Part shown: positions 9,847 through 20,722 of the stretch, piece after piece
Numbering within the stretch: the stretch's first letter is position 1
Layout: each line of letters opens with the position of its first letter
Source of the DNA: an uncultured Clostridia bacterium
GTDB lineage: Bacteria > Bacillota > Clostridia > Oscillospirales > Ruminococcaceae
Assembly (NCBI GenBank): GCA_947629905.1
Contig: CANRFM010000004.1
Coordinates: 62,001-126,000 of the forward strand
DNA length: 64,000 bases
Direction of reading: 5' to 3'
The notes under the pieces: model-generated
Told to the model about the DNA's origin: nothing
Database searches by the model: none
The model's input: only the letters and a program-made list of their open reading frames with translations
Translations under genes and position numbers: made by a program

Positions 9847-12079
9847 AGATCAGTGAAATTTGTCCGGCATCTTCGAGGTTCTTTGCAAGCTTTCCGGCAG
9901 CGGGAATGTTCGGGGCTGCAAAGGTCTCTACACTTTCGAGCCGTTCTCCGGCGGGGAGTTCCGCAGAGGTGACGGTCTGCTTTGCCTTCAAAGTCATGAC
10001 CTGTACGCCTTGTGAAGTGCGGGTGGATTTCTCCGGTATCAGGTCGGTCTGCACAAGGATCGCTCGATTTGCGGAGGAACGCAGCAGCAGAGGAACATCT
10101 TCCTCAATGTGGAACAGCTTGACAAGGGGAGACTTGTCAGAAAAGGCATTTGTCAGGCGCTTTCGGTTGGTTTTGGTCGTGTAGGCGGAAAGCGGCACAC
10201 GGGCGATCTTGCCGTTTTCAAAGACGAACAGCAGCGAACCGGTGTATTCCCCGGCAGGCAGCATGGCGACAAGATGTTCATTCTCCTCAAATTCAAGCTT
10301 GACCGGGATGAAGTCACCGAGGACACTTGCCTTGGTATCCTCAAATTGGCTTGCCCTTGCTTTGTAGACCTGTGCCTTATCCGTAAAGAACAGAAATTCT
10401 GTCTTATTCGTGGCTTCGAGCTGAAGCACAAGACTGTCGCCGTCCTTGACTTTCTGCTCACCGCTCATGCGCAGGCTTTGCGGCGTGATCTTCTTGAAGT
10501 AGCCCTCTTTGGAGAGGAAAATGTGTACCGGATAATCCGGCGTTTCATCCTCCGGAACGTAGGGTTCTTCGTCGCCGGCATCCATGATAAGCGTCCGGCG
10601 GGGCTGACCGTATTTCTTTGCCGCCGCTTTCAGTTCCTCCTTGATAATGGAACGGATGCGCTCCGGCTTGGCAAGAATATCTTCCATGTCGGCAATTTCT
10701 TCCGTCAGCTTGTCCACATCGGCAAGTTTGTTGAGGATGTACTCCCGGTTGAGATGACGGAGCTTGATTTCTGCCACATATTCCGCCTGAATTTCGTCAA
10801 TGCTGAAACCGTCCATCAAATTGGCAACGACCTGCGCTTCTTCGGGGGTAGCCCGGATGATCGCAACTGCCTTATCAATATCGAGCAGGATTTTTTTCAG
10901 ACCGAGCAGCAGATGCAGGCGGTCTTTCATTTTGTTGAGGTCGAAAAATACCCGGCGCTTGACACATTCCATGCGGAAAGAGAGCCATTCTTCTAAAATT
11001 TCCCGCACACCCATGACCCGTGGCATATTGCCAATCAGGATGTTGAAATTACAGCCGAACGTATCCTGCAAAGGTGTCATGCGGAACAGTTTCTGCATCA
11101 GTTTTTCGGGGTCGGTGTCCCGCTTCACGTCGATAGCAAGCCGGAAACCGTTCACGTCGATCTCATCACGGGCATAGGTGACTTCCCGCAGCTTTCCGCT
11201 TTTGGCAAGTTCCGTGATCTTGTCTTTGATTTGCTCCAGTGTGGTCGTGTAGGGAATTTCCGTGATCTCGATGCAGCGGGCTGCCTTGTCGAAATTCCAC
11301 TTCGCCCGGAGTTTCAGGCTGCCACGTCCGGTCTCCACGACCTTGCGCATTTCCTCCTCCTCATAGAGCAGAATGCCGCCGCCGGGGAAATCCGGTCCTT
11401 TGAGGGTGGAAAGTATGTCATGCTTCGGGTTGTCCATGAGCTTGATGCACGTTTTGCACAGCTCTTCGAGGTTGAACGGGCAGATATTGCTTGCCATTGA
11501 GACAGCAATGCCCATGTTGGCGTTGACAAGAACGGACGGGAATGTTGCCGGGAGCAAAGTCGGCTCGTTCATGGTATTGTCGTAATTCGGGACAAAATCT
11601 ACGGTCTCCTTGTCGATTTCCGAGAACAGCGCCTCACAGATAGGGGCAAGCTTCACTTCCGTGTAACGGGCAGCAGCAAATGCCATATCCCGGCTGTAAT
11701 ATTTACCAAAATTTCCCTTGGAATCCACATAGGGGTGGAGCAGGCATTCATTCGCACGTGTCAGGCGCACCATGGTTTCATAAATCGCCTGATCGCCGTG
11801 CGGGTTCAGGCGCATGGTCTGTCCTACCACGTTGGCGGACTTGGTGCGTGGACCGTTGAGCAAGCCCATTTTATACATTGTGTAAAGCAGCTTGCGGTGT
11901 GAGGGCTTGAAACCGTCAATTTCCGGGAGCGCACGGGAAATGATGACACTCATCGCATAGGGAAGGTAGTTCTTTTCGAGGGTGTCGGTGATCTCCTCTT
12001 CCTGCGTAGTGCCTTCGTTCTCAAACCATGCATCCATGGCAGGTTTTTTGGGCTTCGGGGGTTCTTTTTTTCTTGGCAT
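9845..12079 (-). CDS. DNA gyrase/topoisomerase IV subunit A (parC/gyrA-like)
   Basis: Type IIA topoisomerase A motifs (SRALPEIDGFKPSHRKLLYTM, catalytic AARYTEVKLAP) and degenerate C-terminal beta-pinwheel. Confidence 0.9.
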   Translation of the reverse strand: MPRKKEPPKPKKPAMDAWFENEGTTQEEEITDTLEKNYLPYAMSVIISRALPEIDGFKPSHRKLLYTMYKMGLLNGPRTKSANVVGQTMRLNPHGDQAIYETMVRLTRANECLLHPYVDSKGNFGKYYSRDMAFAAARYTEVKLAPICEALFSEIDKETVDFVPNYDNTMNEPTLLPATFPSVLVNANMGIAVSMASNICPFNLEELCKTCIKLMDNPKHDILSTLKGPDFPGGGILLYEEEEMRKVVETGRGSLKLRAKWNFDKAARCIEITEIPYTTTLEQIKDKITELAKSGKLREVTYARDEIDVNGFRLAIDVKRDTDPEKLMQKLFRMTPLQDTFGCNFNILIGNMPRVMGVREILEEWLSFRMECVKRRVFFDLNKMKDRLHLLLGLKKILLDIDKAVAIIRATPEEAQVVANLMDGFSIDEIQAEYVAEIKLRHLNREYILNKLADVDKLTEEIADMEDILAKPERIRSIIKEELKAAAKKYGQPRRTLIMDAGDEEPYVPEDETPDYPVHIFLSKEGYFKKITPQSLRMSGEQKVKDGDSLVLQLEATNKTEFLFFTDKAQVYKARASQFEDTKASVLGDFIPVKLEFEENEHLVAMLPAGEYTGSLLFVFENGKIARVPLSAYTTKTNRKRLTNAFSDKSPLVKLFHIEEDVPLLLRSSANRAILVQTDLIPEKSTRTSQGVQVMTLKAKQTVTSAELPAGERLESVETFAAPNIPAAGKLAKNLEDAGQISLI

Positions 12080-12174
12080 AATGTATCCTTTCTATGAATC
12101 CGCCTCAGGGCGGGGAATAGCGTACCTTACTATCTTACCACAAAAGGTGGATTTTGTCAAGCACCGCCGGAAGC

Positions 12175-13281
12175 CTACTGCTCATTCAGAAAATAATGCA
12201 GCAGCAATGCCGTCATGCCGTGATAGGAATGCACCCCGTCCGGCACGCCGTTGACTTTCAGGGAGGTGTCCATGACCTTGTCTGCTGTCTTGCTGACGAC
12301 ATCTGTCGGGATGACCTCTTTCTCTTGATTGGTCTCCCAGTAGTCAGCCGGTACGAAAGTATACATATCCTGCCGCACGCCATCGGACATGGTGGCTGAA
12401 ATGGCTTTGTACTCTGCCAACGCCGCTGCATCGTCCCCGAAATCCAGTTCCATCCATTCCAGCGCACAGATCAGCGCCGAGTAGCGGAAATCTGCACTTT
12501 CACTCGTCATGCACGCTAAAAATGCATAATATCCTGCTTCATCCTCGAAAATATTGCCTTTCAGGTGGGTATATTCATGGCAGACCGTGACAGGCAGATT
12601 GACCGGATAGGCATCCGGGTTGTAGTTCGCTTCCATGGAATGCGGATAGTAAATGCCCAGCAGCCCCTGCTGTGAAAAGAAGTAGCTGTGATAAATCGGC
12701 TTCGCATCCGGGTAGTACCCTGCATACTGCGGTTCACTTTCCGCAAGCCGCCCCATACAAGCCTTTGCCTCGTTCATGAGGTCGTCCGTCAGGGTGAAAT
12801 AGCCGTCCGCATCCCGTGCGACCTGTTCGCCTGCCACATTCGCCTGTGCCACAAGATCGGCATAGACATGGAGTACTTCCGCATTTTCATAGGTGCAGTC
12901 TCCGAGCGTTCTGCTTTTCTGTGTACCCTGATAGAGTACGAAAAAATGCATCGTTGCCGCACAGAATACATACGTAAGCACCCAGCCGCAGCATCGCCCG
13001 TAGAAACAGGCGATCTTCCCCCGTTTTCCTTTCCCGAAGATCATGCACAGCGGAAAGCTCACGATGACCAGCACCGCCAGCACGATCCCTGCCACGATCA
13101 TCCATTCTCCGATCGAAAAGGGGAAAATGCCGGAGATCCTGCACCAGAATCCGGACAAATACGGAAATATGTGCGCAATGTACCAGTCCACCGCCGGGTG
13201 ACAGAGCCGTGCCAAGCCATTAACGGCAAGCATCACAAGGCAGAGGAAGAACATGATTTTTGTGGATCGCCTGAGCTTCAT
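12175..13281 (-). CDS. DUF3810-type membrane protein with HExxH-like motif
   Basis: N-terminal TM helices, VCHEYTHLKG metallopeptidase-like motif; overlaps the GH25 gene stop. Confidence 0.75.
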   Translation of the reverse strand: MKLRRSTKIMFFLCLVMLAVNGLARLCHPAVDWYIAHIFPYLSGFWCRISGIFPFSIGEWMIVAGIVLAVLVIVSFPLCMIFGKGKRGKIACFYGRCCGWVLTYVFCAATMHFFVLYQGTQKSRTLGDCTYENAEVLHVYADLVAQANVAGEQVARDADGYFTLTDDLMNEAKACMGRLAESEPQYAGYYPDAKPIYHSYFFSQQGLLGIYYPHSMEANYNPDAYPVNLPVTVCHEYTHLKGNIFEDEAGYYAFLACMTSESADFRYSALICALEWMELDFGDDAAALAEYKAISATMSDGVRQDMYTFVPADYWETNQEKEVIPTDVVSKTADKVMDTSLKVNGVPDGVHSYHGMTALLLHYFLNEQ

Positions 13282-14228
13282 GGCGTTTCACCGTAGGGCT
13301 GATAGCAAATGTTGATGTCCACATCACCTGCAATGCCCGGAATGCGCCCGTCTGAGCAATACTGCCACATACGGTAGTCGTAGTAGTAAGTAGCTTCATC
13401 GTTGTATTCCGCCAGCCAGAAATCGTAGTCTGTCAGTGCCGGCAGTTCGAGCTTGAGGAGCGTTGTCCGCTTGTTTTGGTAGACCATCGGCGTGAATCCG
13501 GCAGCCTTGATCGTTTCACAGAAAGCGATCGTACAGTCCGTGAGCGTATCCACTGCCATGCCGTCCGTCCGGGCAGTATCCGTGGAAACTGTCTCCCAGT
13601 CGTAGACGATCGGGTAGGTGAGGGGATAGTCCCCCACGAGGGCAAGCGTCATTTCCGCTTCCTCAACGGCTTCCTGCGGGGTGATCGCCTGCGAGTAGAA
13701 ATAGACCCCCACATCCAGTCCGGCAGATAGTGCGCCCTGTACATTGGCATCGAAATAGGGATCGACCGCCAACTCCCCCGAACCATACCCCCGGAAACCG
13801 CAGCGTATCATGGCAAATTCTACCCCGGCAGCCTTGACGGTCTGCCAGTCGATCTCTTTCTGGTGGGCGGACACGTCCACGCCCAGCACAGAGGTGATCT
13901 CCCCGTCCTCTATGTAATAATTCAGCCCGTTGCGGTTGACTGTCTGTTCCGGGTCGTGAGAGCAGGCAGGCACGTCCGCCAGTACAGGCAGCCAGATCTC
14001 CCCGTAGCCGCCTTCGTTGAGCAGGATTTTCTCTCCGGTCGTCCGGTAAAAGGGGAAAGCTTCCGTTGCAGCAGCGGTTTCTGTTTCAGTGGGGGAAAGA
14101 GGTTCTGTTGCTTCGAGGGAGGTAGGTATATTTTCCGGTTTGTCCCGCAGCAGCAGGAATACAACGGCACACAGCAGCAGGATAATGAGTATGGACTGGA
14201 AAATGGTAACGAATTTCAGATTGTGCAT
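13278..14228 (-). CDS. GH25-family lysozyme, membrane anchored or secreted
   Basis: N-terminal hydrophobic helix; GH25 features GVDVSAHQKEIDWQTVKAAGVEFAMIRCGFRGYGSG and YPIVYDWE. Confidence 0.88.
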   Translation of the reverse strand: MHNLKFVTIFQSILIILLLCAVVFLLLRDKPENIPTSLEATEPLSPTETETAAATEAFPFYRTTGEKILLNEGGYGEIWLPVLADVPACSHDPEQTVNRNGLNYYIEDGEITSVLGVDVSAHQKEIDWQTVKAAGVEFAMIRCGFRGYGSGELAVDPYFDANVQGALSAGLDVGVYFYSQAITPQEAVEEAEMTLALVGDYPLTYPIVYDWETVSTDTARTDGMAVDTLTDCTIAFCETIKAAGFTPMVYQNKRTTLLKLELPALTDYDFWLAEYNDEATYYYDYRMWQYCSDGRIPGIAGDVDINICYQPYGETP

Positions 14229-14260
14229 GAGACTCTCCTTTCGACAAATTTCTTATTTTC

Positions 14261-14289
14261 AGTATACCATACTTTTCGGGATTTGTAAA
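14261..14289 (-). promoter_or_regulatory. Candidate promoter for GH25-DUF3810 operon
   Basis: Reverse strand TTTACA-N17-TATACT with TGG before the -10. Confidence 0.6.
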
Positions 14290-14370
14290 GGGATGTGCCG
14301 GAAATTCCAACGGTTTCCAGTGTTTCATATAAGTATATGCACAGCCGGACAGCGGCAGCACCTATACGAT

Positions 14371-14401
14371 ATGCACAAATTAAGCTTCATAATTTGTGCA
14401 T
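14371..14401. promoter_or_regulatory. Perfect 12-bp inverted repeat in divergent intergenic region
   Basis: ATGCACAAATTA-AGCTTCA-TAATTTGTGCAT; inner arms match the repeat upstream of the LacI-family gene. Confidence 0.6.
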
Positions 14402-14496
14402 AGTTACAAAGTATCCGGAAATGTGTCAGGTCTTGCCTTTTTCCTGTGTTATATAAATAGAAGCCTTTTCACAAAGGCAAAAAAGGAGGAATATCT

Positions 14497-16671
14497 ATGA
14501 AAAAAGGAATGGCATTTCTCACAACTGCGGTACTGCTGTTTAGCTTTACGGGCTGCCGCAAGGAAAAGACCGGGGCGACCCTTGCGGTCAACTTGGATCA
14601 CTCGTACACGTCACAGCAGATCAAGCTTGACGGCGATGTCAGCTACATTTCGCCCTTGTTTGCCGTTGGTACGGAAGTCGCACTGGATGTCAGCTATCAG
14701 GGAAAGGCGGACGAACTGCTTTTCTTGGATCCGGAAACGGGCGAGAGCCGGAGCTGTCCGCTACAAGATAACGGGATGATCCTGCCGCTGCCGGACGGCA
14801 AAATGCTACAGTTCCGGCAGGATATTGCCGTTGACAAAAACTGGAACGCCACGCTGAACAGTTGTGCCGCTGTCAAAATGTCAGCCGACGGCAAGGACGA
14901 GGAAGTCATTCCCGTAGAACTCCCGGAGGACTGTCAAAGCATGGGACAATGTGCAGTCAATGCGGACGGGCGCTTGTATTTGACTTACTACGGGAATGAC
15001 GGCGTGTTTCATCTGTTTGCCTATGACAGTGATTTTCAGGAGATGAGGGAGATTGATCTTGGCAGTTGGAAGATCTATCGCATGGCAAGGGGGGCTTCCG
15101 GGGCTGTGTATGCGGCGCTGTGGGCACCGTCATCCGGCAGGGATGCGATCCGGCTTCTGCGTCTTGACGGTACGGAAGCGGAGGAGATCGACATAGAAGA
15201 AACGCCGCTCAGTATGCTCGACCTTGAAACGGGATACGGAGACTATGAACTGCTTGTGCTCGGAGAGCATTGGAATGTCTACGGCTTACAGGTCAACGGT
15301 ACACAGACAGAGAAAAAGCTGCTCATGGATGCCATTGCATCGGACTTTTCGAGCAGTACCATGCAAGTGACAGCACTGCCGGACGGAAGTTTATTTCTCA
15401 CAGAGAATCCCTTATCCGACAATACATGGAATTGCTATCTGGCACGGGAGCGCACACAGGAGGAAAAGGACAACATCCGGCTCATCAGCCTTGCAGGCGT
15501 GGAGCTGGAGACCAGCCTGATCGATGCCGTGTCTCAGTTCAACCGCAGTCAGAGCGAGGCACGCATCGTGACAGTAGATTATGCTCAGCCGGATGACTCC
15601 TATCCCTATCCGGCAAGCGTAGAGGCATTTCAGAAAGATCTGCTCTCCGGCGTCGTACCGGACGTGATCTGCACGGACAATCTGCCTTTCCCGGAACTGG
15701 CTTCCAAGGGCTTGTTTGAAGATCTCCGTCCGAGACTGGAGAAGGAGATAAACCCGGACGATTACCTGATGAATTTCTTTGACAGCATGGAATACAGCGG
15801 AAAGTTACAGCAGATCGGGTTTTCCTATGCTTTGAATACGGTCACTGGCAGGACGGAGCGTGTCGGAACGGAGAGCGGGCTGTCGGTTGCCGATTTTACG
15901 GCAATGGTGCAGAACCGCCCGGAAGATATGGCACTGATGGAAAGCTGGGCATCGGCGGAGAATTTTCTGTATTACTTTGTGCAGCCTGCGGAGAGCAGCT
16001 TCATTGACTGGGAACAGGGGACGTGCAGCTTTCAGACGCCGGAATTTGCACAGCTCCTGGCATTGAGTTCCTCTCTGACTTCTCAGGCGGAGCTTGAGCA
16101 GGCTTCTTTCGGCTATGCAGACGGTGAAAATGTGGAGAGCGACACTGCCCTGCTGCAAATAAGTACCATAAGCAGCCCGATCGCTTGGCATGATGTTCAT
16201 GTTGTGCAGTTCCGGGGCGACGATGTCACGGCAGTGGGCTATCCGTCAGCCGGAAACCTGTTCGACCCTGACTTTACGATCTCCGTGAACGCCATGTCCA
16301 AAGAGCAGGACCTGATCTGGAAGTGGATGGACTATATGCTGTCGGACGAGTACCAGCAGGGGTTGACTTCACTCCCCGTGAGCCGTGCAGCACTTGCCGG
16401 ACAGATCGAAGCTGCCAAACAGGACAGCACGCACAAGGCATATGATATGCTCGCCAATAATGACGTGCCAAGCGGTGCAGCCACCGATGCGGAAATGACA
16501 CAGTTCATGGAAATGCTTGAACATACGACCGCAAGCTGCTACAGCGATCTGCACATCGATGAGATCCTGAACGAGGAACTGGGTATGTACCTTGCCGGCG
16601 ACCAGACTGCGGAACAGGCAGCGGAAAAGATCCAGAGCCGGGCAGAACTTTACCTTTCAGAACGAAAATAG
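14497..16671 (+). CDS. Large lipoprotein: N-terminal propeller-like region plus C-terminal extracellular solute-binding domain
   Basis: Lipobox LLFSFTGC; C-terminal half SBP-like (SLIDAVSQFNRSQSEARIVTVDY, DLLSGVVPDVICTDNLPF); N-terminal half has repeated beta-rich readout-like segments. Confidence 0.75.
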   Translation: MKKGMAFLTTAVLLFSFTGCRKEKTGATLAVNLDHSYTSQQIKLDGDVSYISPLFAVGTEVALDVSYQGKADELLFLDPETGESRSCPLQDNGMILPLPDGKMLQFRQDIAVDKNWNATLNSCAAVKMSADGKDEEVIPVELPEDCQSMGQCAVNADGRLYLTYYGNDGVFHLFAYDSDFQEMREIDLGSWKIYRMARGASGAVYAALWAPSSGRDAIRLLRLDGTEAEEIDIEETPLSMLDLETGYGDYELLVLGEHWNVYGLQVNGTQTEKKLLMDAIASDFSSSTMQVTALPDGSLFLTENPLSDNTWNCYLARERTQEEKDNIRLISLAGVELETSLIDAVSQFNRSQSEARIVTVDYAQPDDSYPYPASVEAFQKDLLSGVVPDVICTDNLPFPELASKGLFEDLRPRLEKEINPDDYLMNFFDSMEYSGKLQQIGFSYALNTVTGRTERVGTESGLSVADFTAMVQNRPEDMALMESWASAENFLYYFVQPAESSFIDWEQGTCSFQTPEFAQLLALSSSLTSQAELEQASFGYADGENVESDTALLQISTISSPIAWHDVHVVQFRGDDVTAVGYPSAGNLFDPDFTISVNAMSKEQDLIWKWMDYMLSDEYQQGLTSLPVSRAALAGQIEAAKQDSTHKAYDMLANNDVPSGAATDAEMTQFMEMLEHTTASCYSDLHIDEILNEELGMYLAGDQTAEQAAEKIQSRAELYLSERK

Positions 16672-16693
16672 CTGAAAATAGCGGATACAGAAA

Positions 16694-16720
16694 CTCCCCT
16701 GCCGGATGACAGGGGAGCTT
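16694..16720. terminator. Stem-loop terminator between convergent genes
   Basis: CTCCCCTG-CCGGATGA-CAGGGGAG-CTTT. Confidence 0.7.
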
Positions 16721-16734
16721 TGCGTTTATCTGAT

Positions 16735-19700
16735 TTATACGATCGGGTTCATGGCGTTGTGTTCATGCTGTGCGCCTTCCGGCTTGGCAGTCTTGACGAC
16801 CTGAACATTGTTGTAGATGTCCATACCTGTGCCGGCAGGGATGAGTTTGCCGATGATAACATTCTCTTTCAAGCCCTGCAGATCGTCGATCTTGCCACGG
16901 ATTGCGGCATCGGTCAGTGCCTTGGTGGTCTCTTGGAAAGAAGCCGCAGACAGGAACGAATCCGAACTGGAGGCAGCCTTCGTGATACCCTGCAAAACAG
17001 GAGCCGTCTCGATCAGGCGCATATCCGTTTCTCCGGCATCGATGAGCGCCTGAATGCGCTCGTTGATCTCATCCACACGCTTGCGCTCGACAAGATTTCC
17101 TGTGAGCATATATTCCACGCCCGGCAGATCATTGCTGCTGCCCGGATCTTCAATGCGCACCTTACGGAGCATCTGACGGACAATGACCTCAATGTGCTTG
17201 TCGTTGATGTCAACACCCTGCAAACGGTACACTTTCTGCACTTCGATGATGATATAGTCCTGCACCGCCGAGGTGTCCAGTACCTCAAGAATACGGGACG
17301 GATAGACATTGCCCTCTGTCAGGCGGTCGCCTTTCTTGACGGCAACGCCGTTCCGGACGTTCTGGCAGTACTTGTAGTTGTAGGGAACATTGACTTCCTC
17401 ACTGTCGCCGGTTTCGGGGTTGCGGATGATGAGGGTACGGATGTTCTTGTCCTCACGCAGTTCCAGCACACCGTCACACCCTGCGACAAGGGCAGCGTTT
17501 TTCGGCTTTCTTGCCTCAAACAGCTCCTCAACACGGGGCAGACCCTGTGTGATATCGCCCTCACCGCCGGAAGCGATACCGCCGGTGTGGAATGTTCTCA
17601 TGGTCAGCTGTGTACCCGGTTCACCGATGGACTGTGCGGCGATGATGCCGACTGCCTCGCCCACGGAAACGAGGTTGTTGTTGGCAAGGTTTGCGCCGTA
17701 GCACTTTGCACAGACACCACGCTTTGCCTTGCATTTGAGGACGGAGCGGATCTTGATGCGCTCCACGCCCATGTCAATGATGCGGGCAGCTTCCTTTTCG
17801 GTAATGAGTCTGTCCTTGCTGACGACCAGTTCACCGGTCTCGGCATCCCGCAGATCAGCACAGAGGAAACGCCCGATCAGACGTTCGCTCATCTTTTCGA
17901 TACGTTCATCACCGTTGCGGATCTCATAGACCTCAATGCCGTCCGTTGTGCCGCAGTCCTGTTCCCGGATGATGACATCCTGCGAAACATCGACCAGACG
18001 GCGGGTCAGATACCCGGAGTCAGCGGTACGCAGTGCCGTATCGGCAAGCCCCTTGCGGGCACCACGGGAGGAGATGAAGTATTCAAGAATGTTCAGTCCC
18101 TCACGGTAATTCGCACGAATTGGAATTTCAATGGTCGCACCGGAAGTGTTGGAGATCAGTCCACGCATACCGGCAAGCTGACGCAGCTGTGAGATAGAAC
18201 CACGGGCACCGGAGTCCGCCATCATCTGAATGGGGTTGTAGGGATCCATGTTGGCTTTCAGGGCATCTGTCACCTGATTGGTGGCATCGTTCCATGTGGT
18301 AACGACCAGCTTGGATTTTTCCAGTTCTGAAATACGTCCCATCTCGTACTGCTTGTTGATGAGGGCGATACGTTCATCCGCAGCTTTCAGAATATCCTGC
18401 TTCTGCGGCGGAATGGTCGCATCGCAGACAGCGGTGGTGATACCGGAACGTGTGGAATACTTGAAGCCGAGTGCCTTGATCTTGTCAAGTACTTCGGAAG
18501 TTGTGGTCGTACCGTGGATACGGATGCAGCGGTCAATGATATCGCCGAGATTCCCTTTCTTGACGAGGAAAGAAATTTCCAGATCAAACTGCCGCTCCGA
18601 GCTGGTTCTGTCCACATAGCCGAGGTTCTGCGGAATATTTTCGTTGAAGATCAGTCTGCCGATGGTGCAGTCGATGATCTTGGAGAGTTTCTTTTCAGCG
18701 ACATCCTTGGTGATGCGTACCCGAATGGGTGCATGGAGCGTGACATCGCCCTCATAGTAAGCCATCATCGCTTCATCCACATCCCGGAAGCACTTGCCTG
18801 CGCCTTTATCATCCGGTTTGAGGAGGGTCAGGTAGTACGAACCCAGTACCATATCCTGCGAGGGTACAGCCACGGGTTTGCCGTCGGAGGGCTTGAGGAG
18901 GTTGTTGGCAGCCAACATCAGGAAACGTGCCTCTGCCTGTGCCTCAGCGGAAAGCGGCAGATGCACTGCCATCTGGTCGCCGTCAAAGTCGGCATTGAAT
19001 GCCGAACATACGAGCGGATGCAGTTTCAGGGCACGACCCTCTACGAGGATCGGCTCAAATGCCTGAATACCCAGACGGTGAAGCGTAGGCGCACGGTTCA
19101 GCAGTACCGGGTGTGCCTTGATCACGTGTTCGAGGGCATCCCAGACGGATTTGTCGGTCGCTCTGTCCACGATCTTGCGGGCGGACTTGATGTTGGCAAT
19201 GACACCGGTATCTTCGAGCCGCTTCATGACGAAAGGCTTGAAGAGTTCGAGTGCCATTTCTTTCGGGAGACCGCACTGGTACATTTTCAGCTCAGGACCG
19301 ACAACGATAACGGAACGTCCGGAGTAGTCCACACGCTTGCCGAGGAGGTTCTGACGGAAACGTCCCTGCTTGCCCTTGAGCATATCAGAGAGCGATTTGA
19401 GGGCACGGTTGTTCGGTCCGGTGACGGGTCTGCCGTGTCTGCCGTTGTCGATGAGGGCATCCACAGCCTCTTGCAGCATACGCTTTTCGTTGCGGACGAT
19501 GATGTCCGGCGCTTCGAGTTTCAGCATTCTCTGAAGGCGGTTGTTGCGGTTGATGACACGGCGATAGAGGTCGTTCAGGTCGGAAGTCGCATATCTGCCG
19601 CCGTCGAGCATGACCATCGGGCGCAGATCGGGCGGAATGACCGGAATGACATCCATGACCATCCATGCAGGCTTGTTGCCGGACTGGAGGAATGCTTCAA

Positions 19701-20670
19701 TGATCTCAAGCCGTTTGAGCAGTTTGATCTTCTTCTGTCCGTTGGGGAGATCACGCAGTTCTGCTTTCAGTTCGTTGGCAGTATACTGGAGATCATCGAC
19801 CCAGTTTTCACGGCGGATCTCGGCAAATTCCTCATTGGTGGGGTCAAAATTCTGCTCAAACAGTTCGAGCATATAGGGGAAACCGCTCTTGATGACAGCG
19901 GGCTTGTCGGACGGATTGTCCTCACACTTGCGGTTGTAGGGAAGCAGCATTTCCTTATAGTCTGCATAGCCGACAATATCGCCGTCATGGTAGCCGGAAT
20001 TTTCCGCACTTTCCACATAATAGGTGAACCGGTGCAGGTAGTTGTGTATCTCCTTTTCGGACAGCCCAATGACCTTGGAGAACATCTGAATGTGTTTTTC
20101 AAAGAAACGCACATAGCTGTCCGGGTCGTATTCCTGTAACAGCCACTGAATGGCTTCAGCGCCCATTTCTGCGATGAACGTATCCCCGTACTGTTCCTGC
20201 GTCTCCTGATATTCCTTTTCCGTGATGAGCTGGTTTTTGACAAGGGAAGTATCGCCCGGCTCTAAAACGATATATTTGGTAAAATACAGAACTTCTTCGA
20301 GACGTTTCTGGGAAACTTCCAGCACCTGCCCGATGCGGGACGGTGTTCCCTTGAAATACCAGATATGAGAAACCGGTGCAGCCAGTTCAATGTGTCCCAT
20401 GCGCTCACGGCGCACCTTGGCACGGGTGACTTCTACGCCGCAGCGATCGCAGATCTTCCCCTTGAAGCGTATCTTCTTGAATTTGCCGCAATGGCATTCC
20501 CAGTCCTTGGTCGGACCGAAAATGCGTTCGCAGTACAGACCGCCGGTTTCCGGTTTCTGTGTTCTGTAGTTAATGGTTTCCGGGCGTTCTACAACGCCGT
20601 AGGACCATTCCCGGATGCGCTCCGGGGAGGCAAGACCGATCTGCAATGAGTCAAACGTGGTAGATTCCAA
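16735..20670 (-). CDS. rpoC: DNA-directed RNA polymerase beta' subunit
   Basis: Zn site [23 protein letters not shown], catalytic [16 protein letters not shown], bridge helix and C-terminal Zn cluster. Confidence 0.98.
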   Translation of the reverse strand: MESTTFDSLQIGLASPERIREWSYGVVERPETINYRTQKPETGGLYCERIFGPTKDWECHCGKFKKIRFKGKICDRCGVEVTRAKVRRERMGHIELAAPVSHIWYFKGTPSRIGQVLEVSQKRLEEVLYFTKYIVLEPGDTSLVKNQLITEKEYQETQEQYGDTFIAEMGAEAIQWLLQEYDPDSYVRFFEKHIQMFSKVIGLSEKEIHNYLHRFTYYVESAENSGYHDGDIVGYADYKEMLLPYNRKCEDNPSDKPAVIKSGFPYMLELFEQNFDPTNEEFAEIRRENWVDDLQYTANELKAELRDLPNGQKKIKLLKRLEIIEAFLQSGNKPAWMVMDVIPVIPPDLRPMVMLDGGRYATSDLNDLYRRVINRNNRLQRMLKLEAPDIIVRNEKRMLQEAVDALIDNGRHGRPVTGPNNRALKSLSDMLKGKQGRFRQNLLGKRVDYSGRSVIVVGPELKMYQCGLPKEMALELFKPFVMKRLEDTGVIANIKSARKIVDRATDKSVWDALEHVIKAHPVLLNRAPTLHRLGIQAFEPILVEGRALKLHPLVCSAFNADFDGDQMAVHLPLSAEAQAEARFLMLAANNLLKPSDGKPVAVPSQDMVLGSYYLTLLKPDDKGAGKCFRDVDEAMMAYYEGDVTLHAPIRVRITKDVAEKKLSKIIDCTIGRLIFNENIPQNLGYVDRTSSERQFDLEISFLVKKGNLGDIIDRCIRIHGTTTTSEVLDKIKALGFKYSTRSGITTAVCDATIPPQKQDILKAADERIALINKQYEMGRISELEKSKLVVTTWNDATNQVTDALKANMDPYNPIQMMADSGARGSISQLRQLAGMRGLISNTSGATIEIPIRANYREGLNILEYFISSRGARKGLADTALRTADSGYLTRRLVDVSQDVIIREQDCGTTDGIEVYEIRNGDERIEKMSERLIGRFLCADLRDAETGELVVSKDRLITEKEAARIIDMGVERIKIRSVLKCKAKRGVCAKCYGANLANNNLVSVGEAVGIIAAQSIGEPGTQLTMRTFHTGGIASGGEGDITQGLPRVEELFEARKPKNAALVAGCDGVLELREDKNIRTLIIRNPETGDSEEVNVPYNYKYCQNVRNGVAVKKGDRLTEGNVYPSRILEVLDTSAVQDYIIIEVQKVYRLQGVDINDKHIEVIVRQMLRKVRIEDPGSSNDLPGVEYMLTGNLVERKRVDEINERIQALIDAGETDMRLIETAPVLQGITKAASSSDSFLSAASFQETTKALTDAAIRGKIDDLQGLKENVIIGKLIPAGTGMDIYNNVQVVKTAKPEGAQHEHNAMNPIV

Positions 20671-20722
20671 ACCTTATACCTCCTTCAAAGTAGTGGCACA
20701 GCAGGCACGCCTGCTGCCTGTA

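Noticed and set aside
18514-20139. 541-aa plus-strand ORF and neighbour 16720..18192
   Set aside because: Antisense to rpoC; no recognisable protein motifs.
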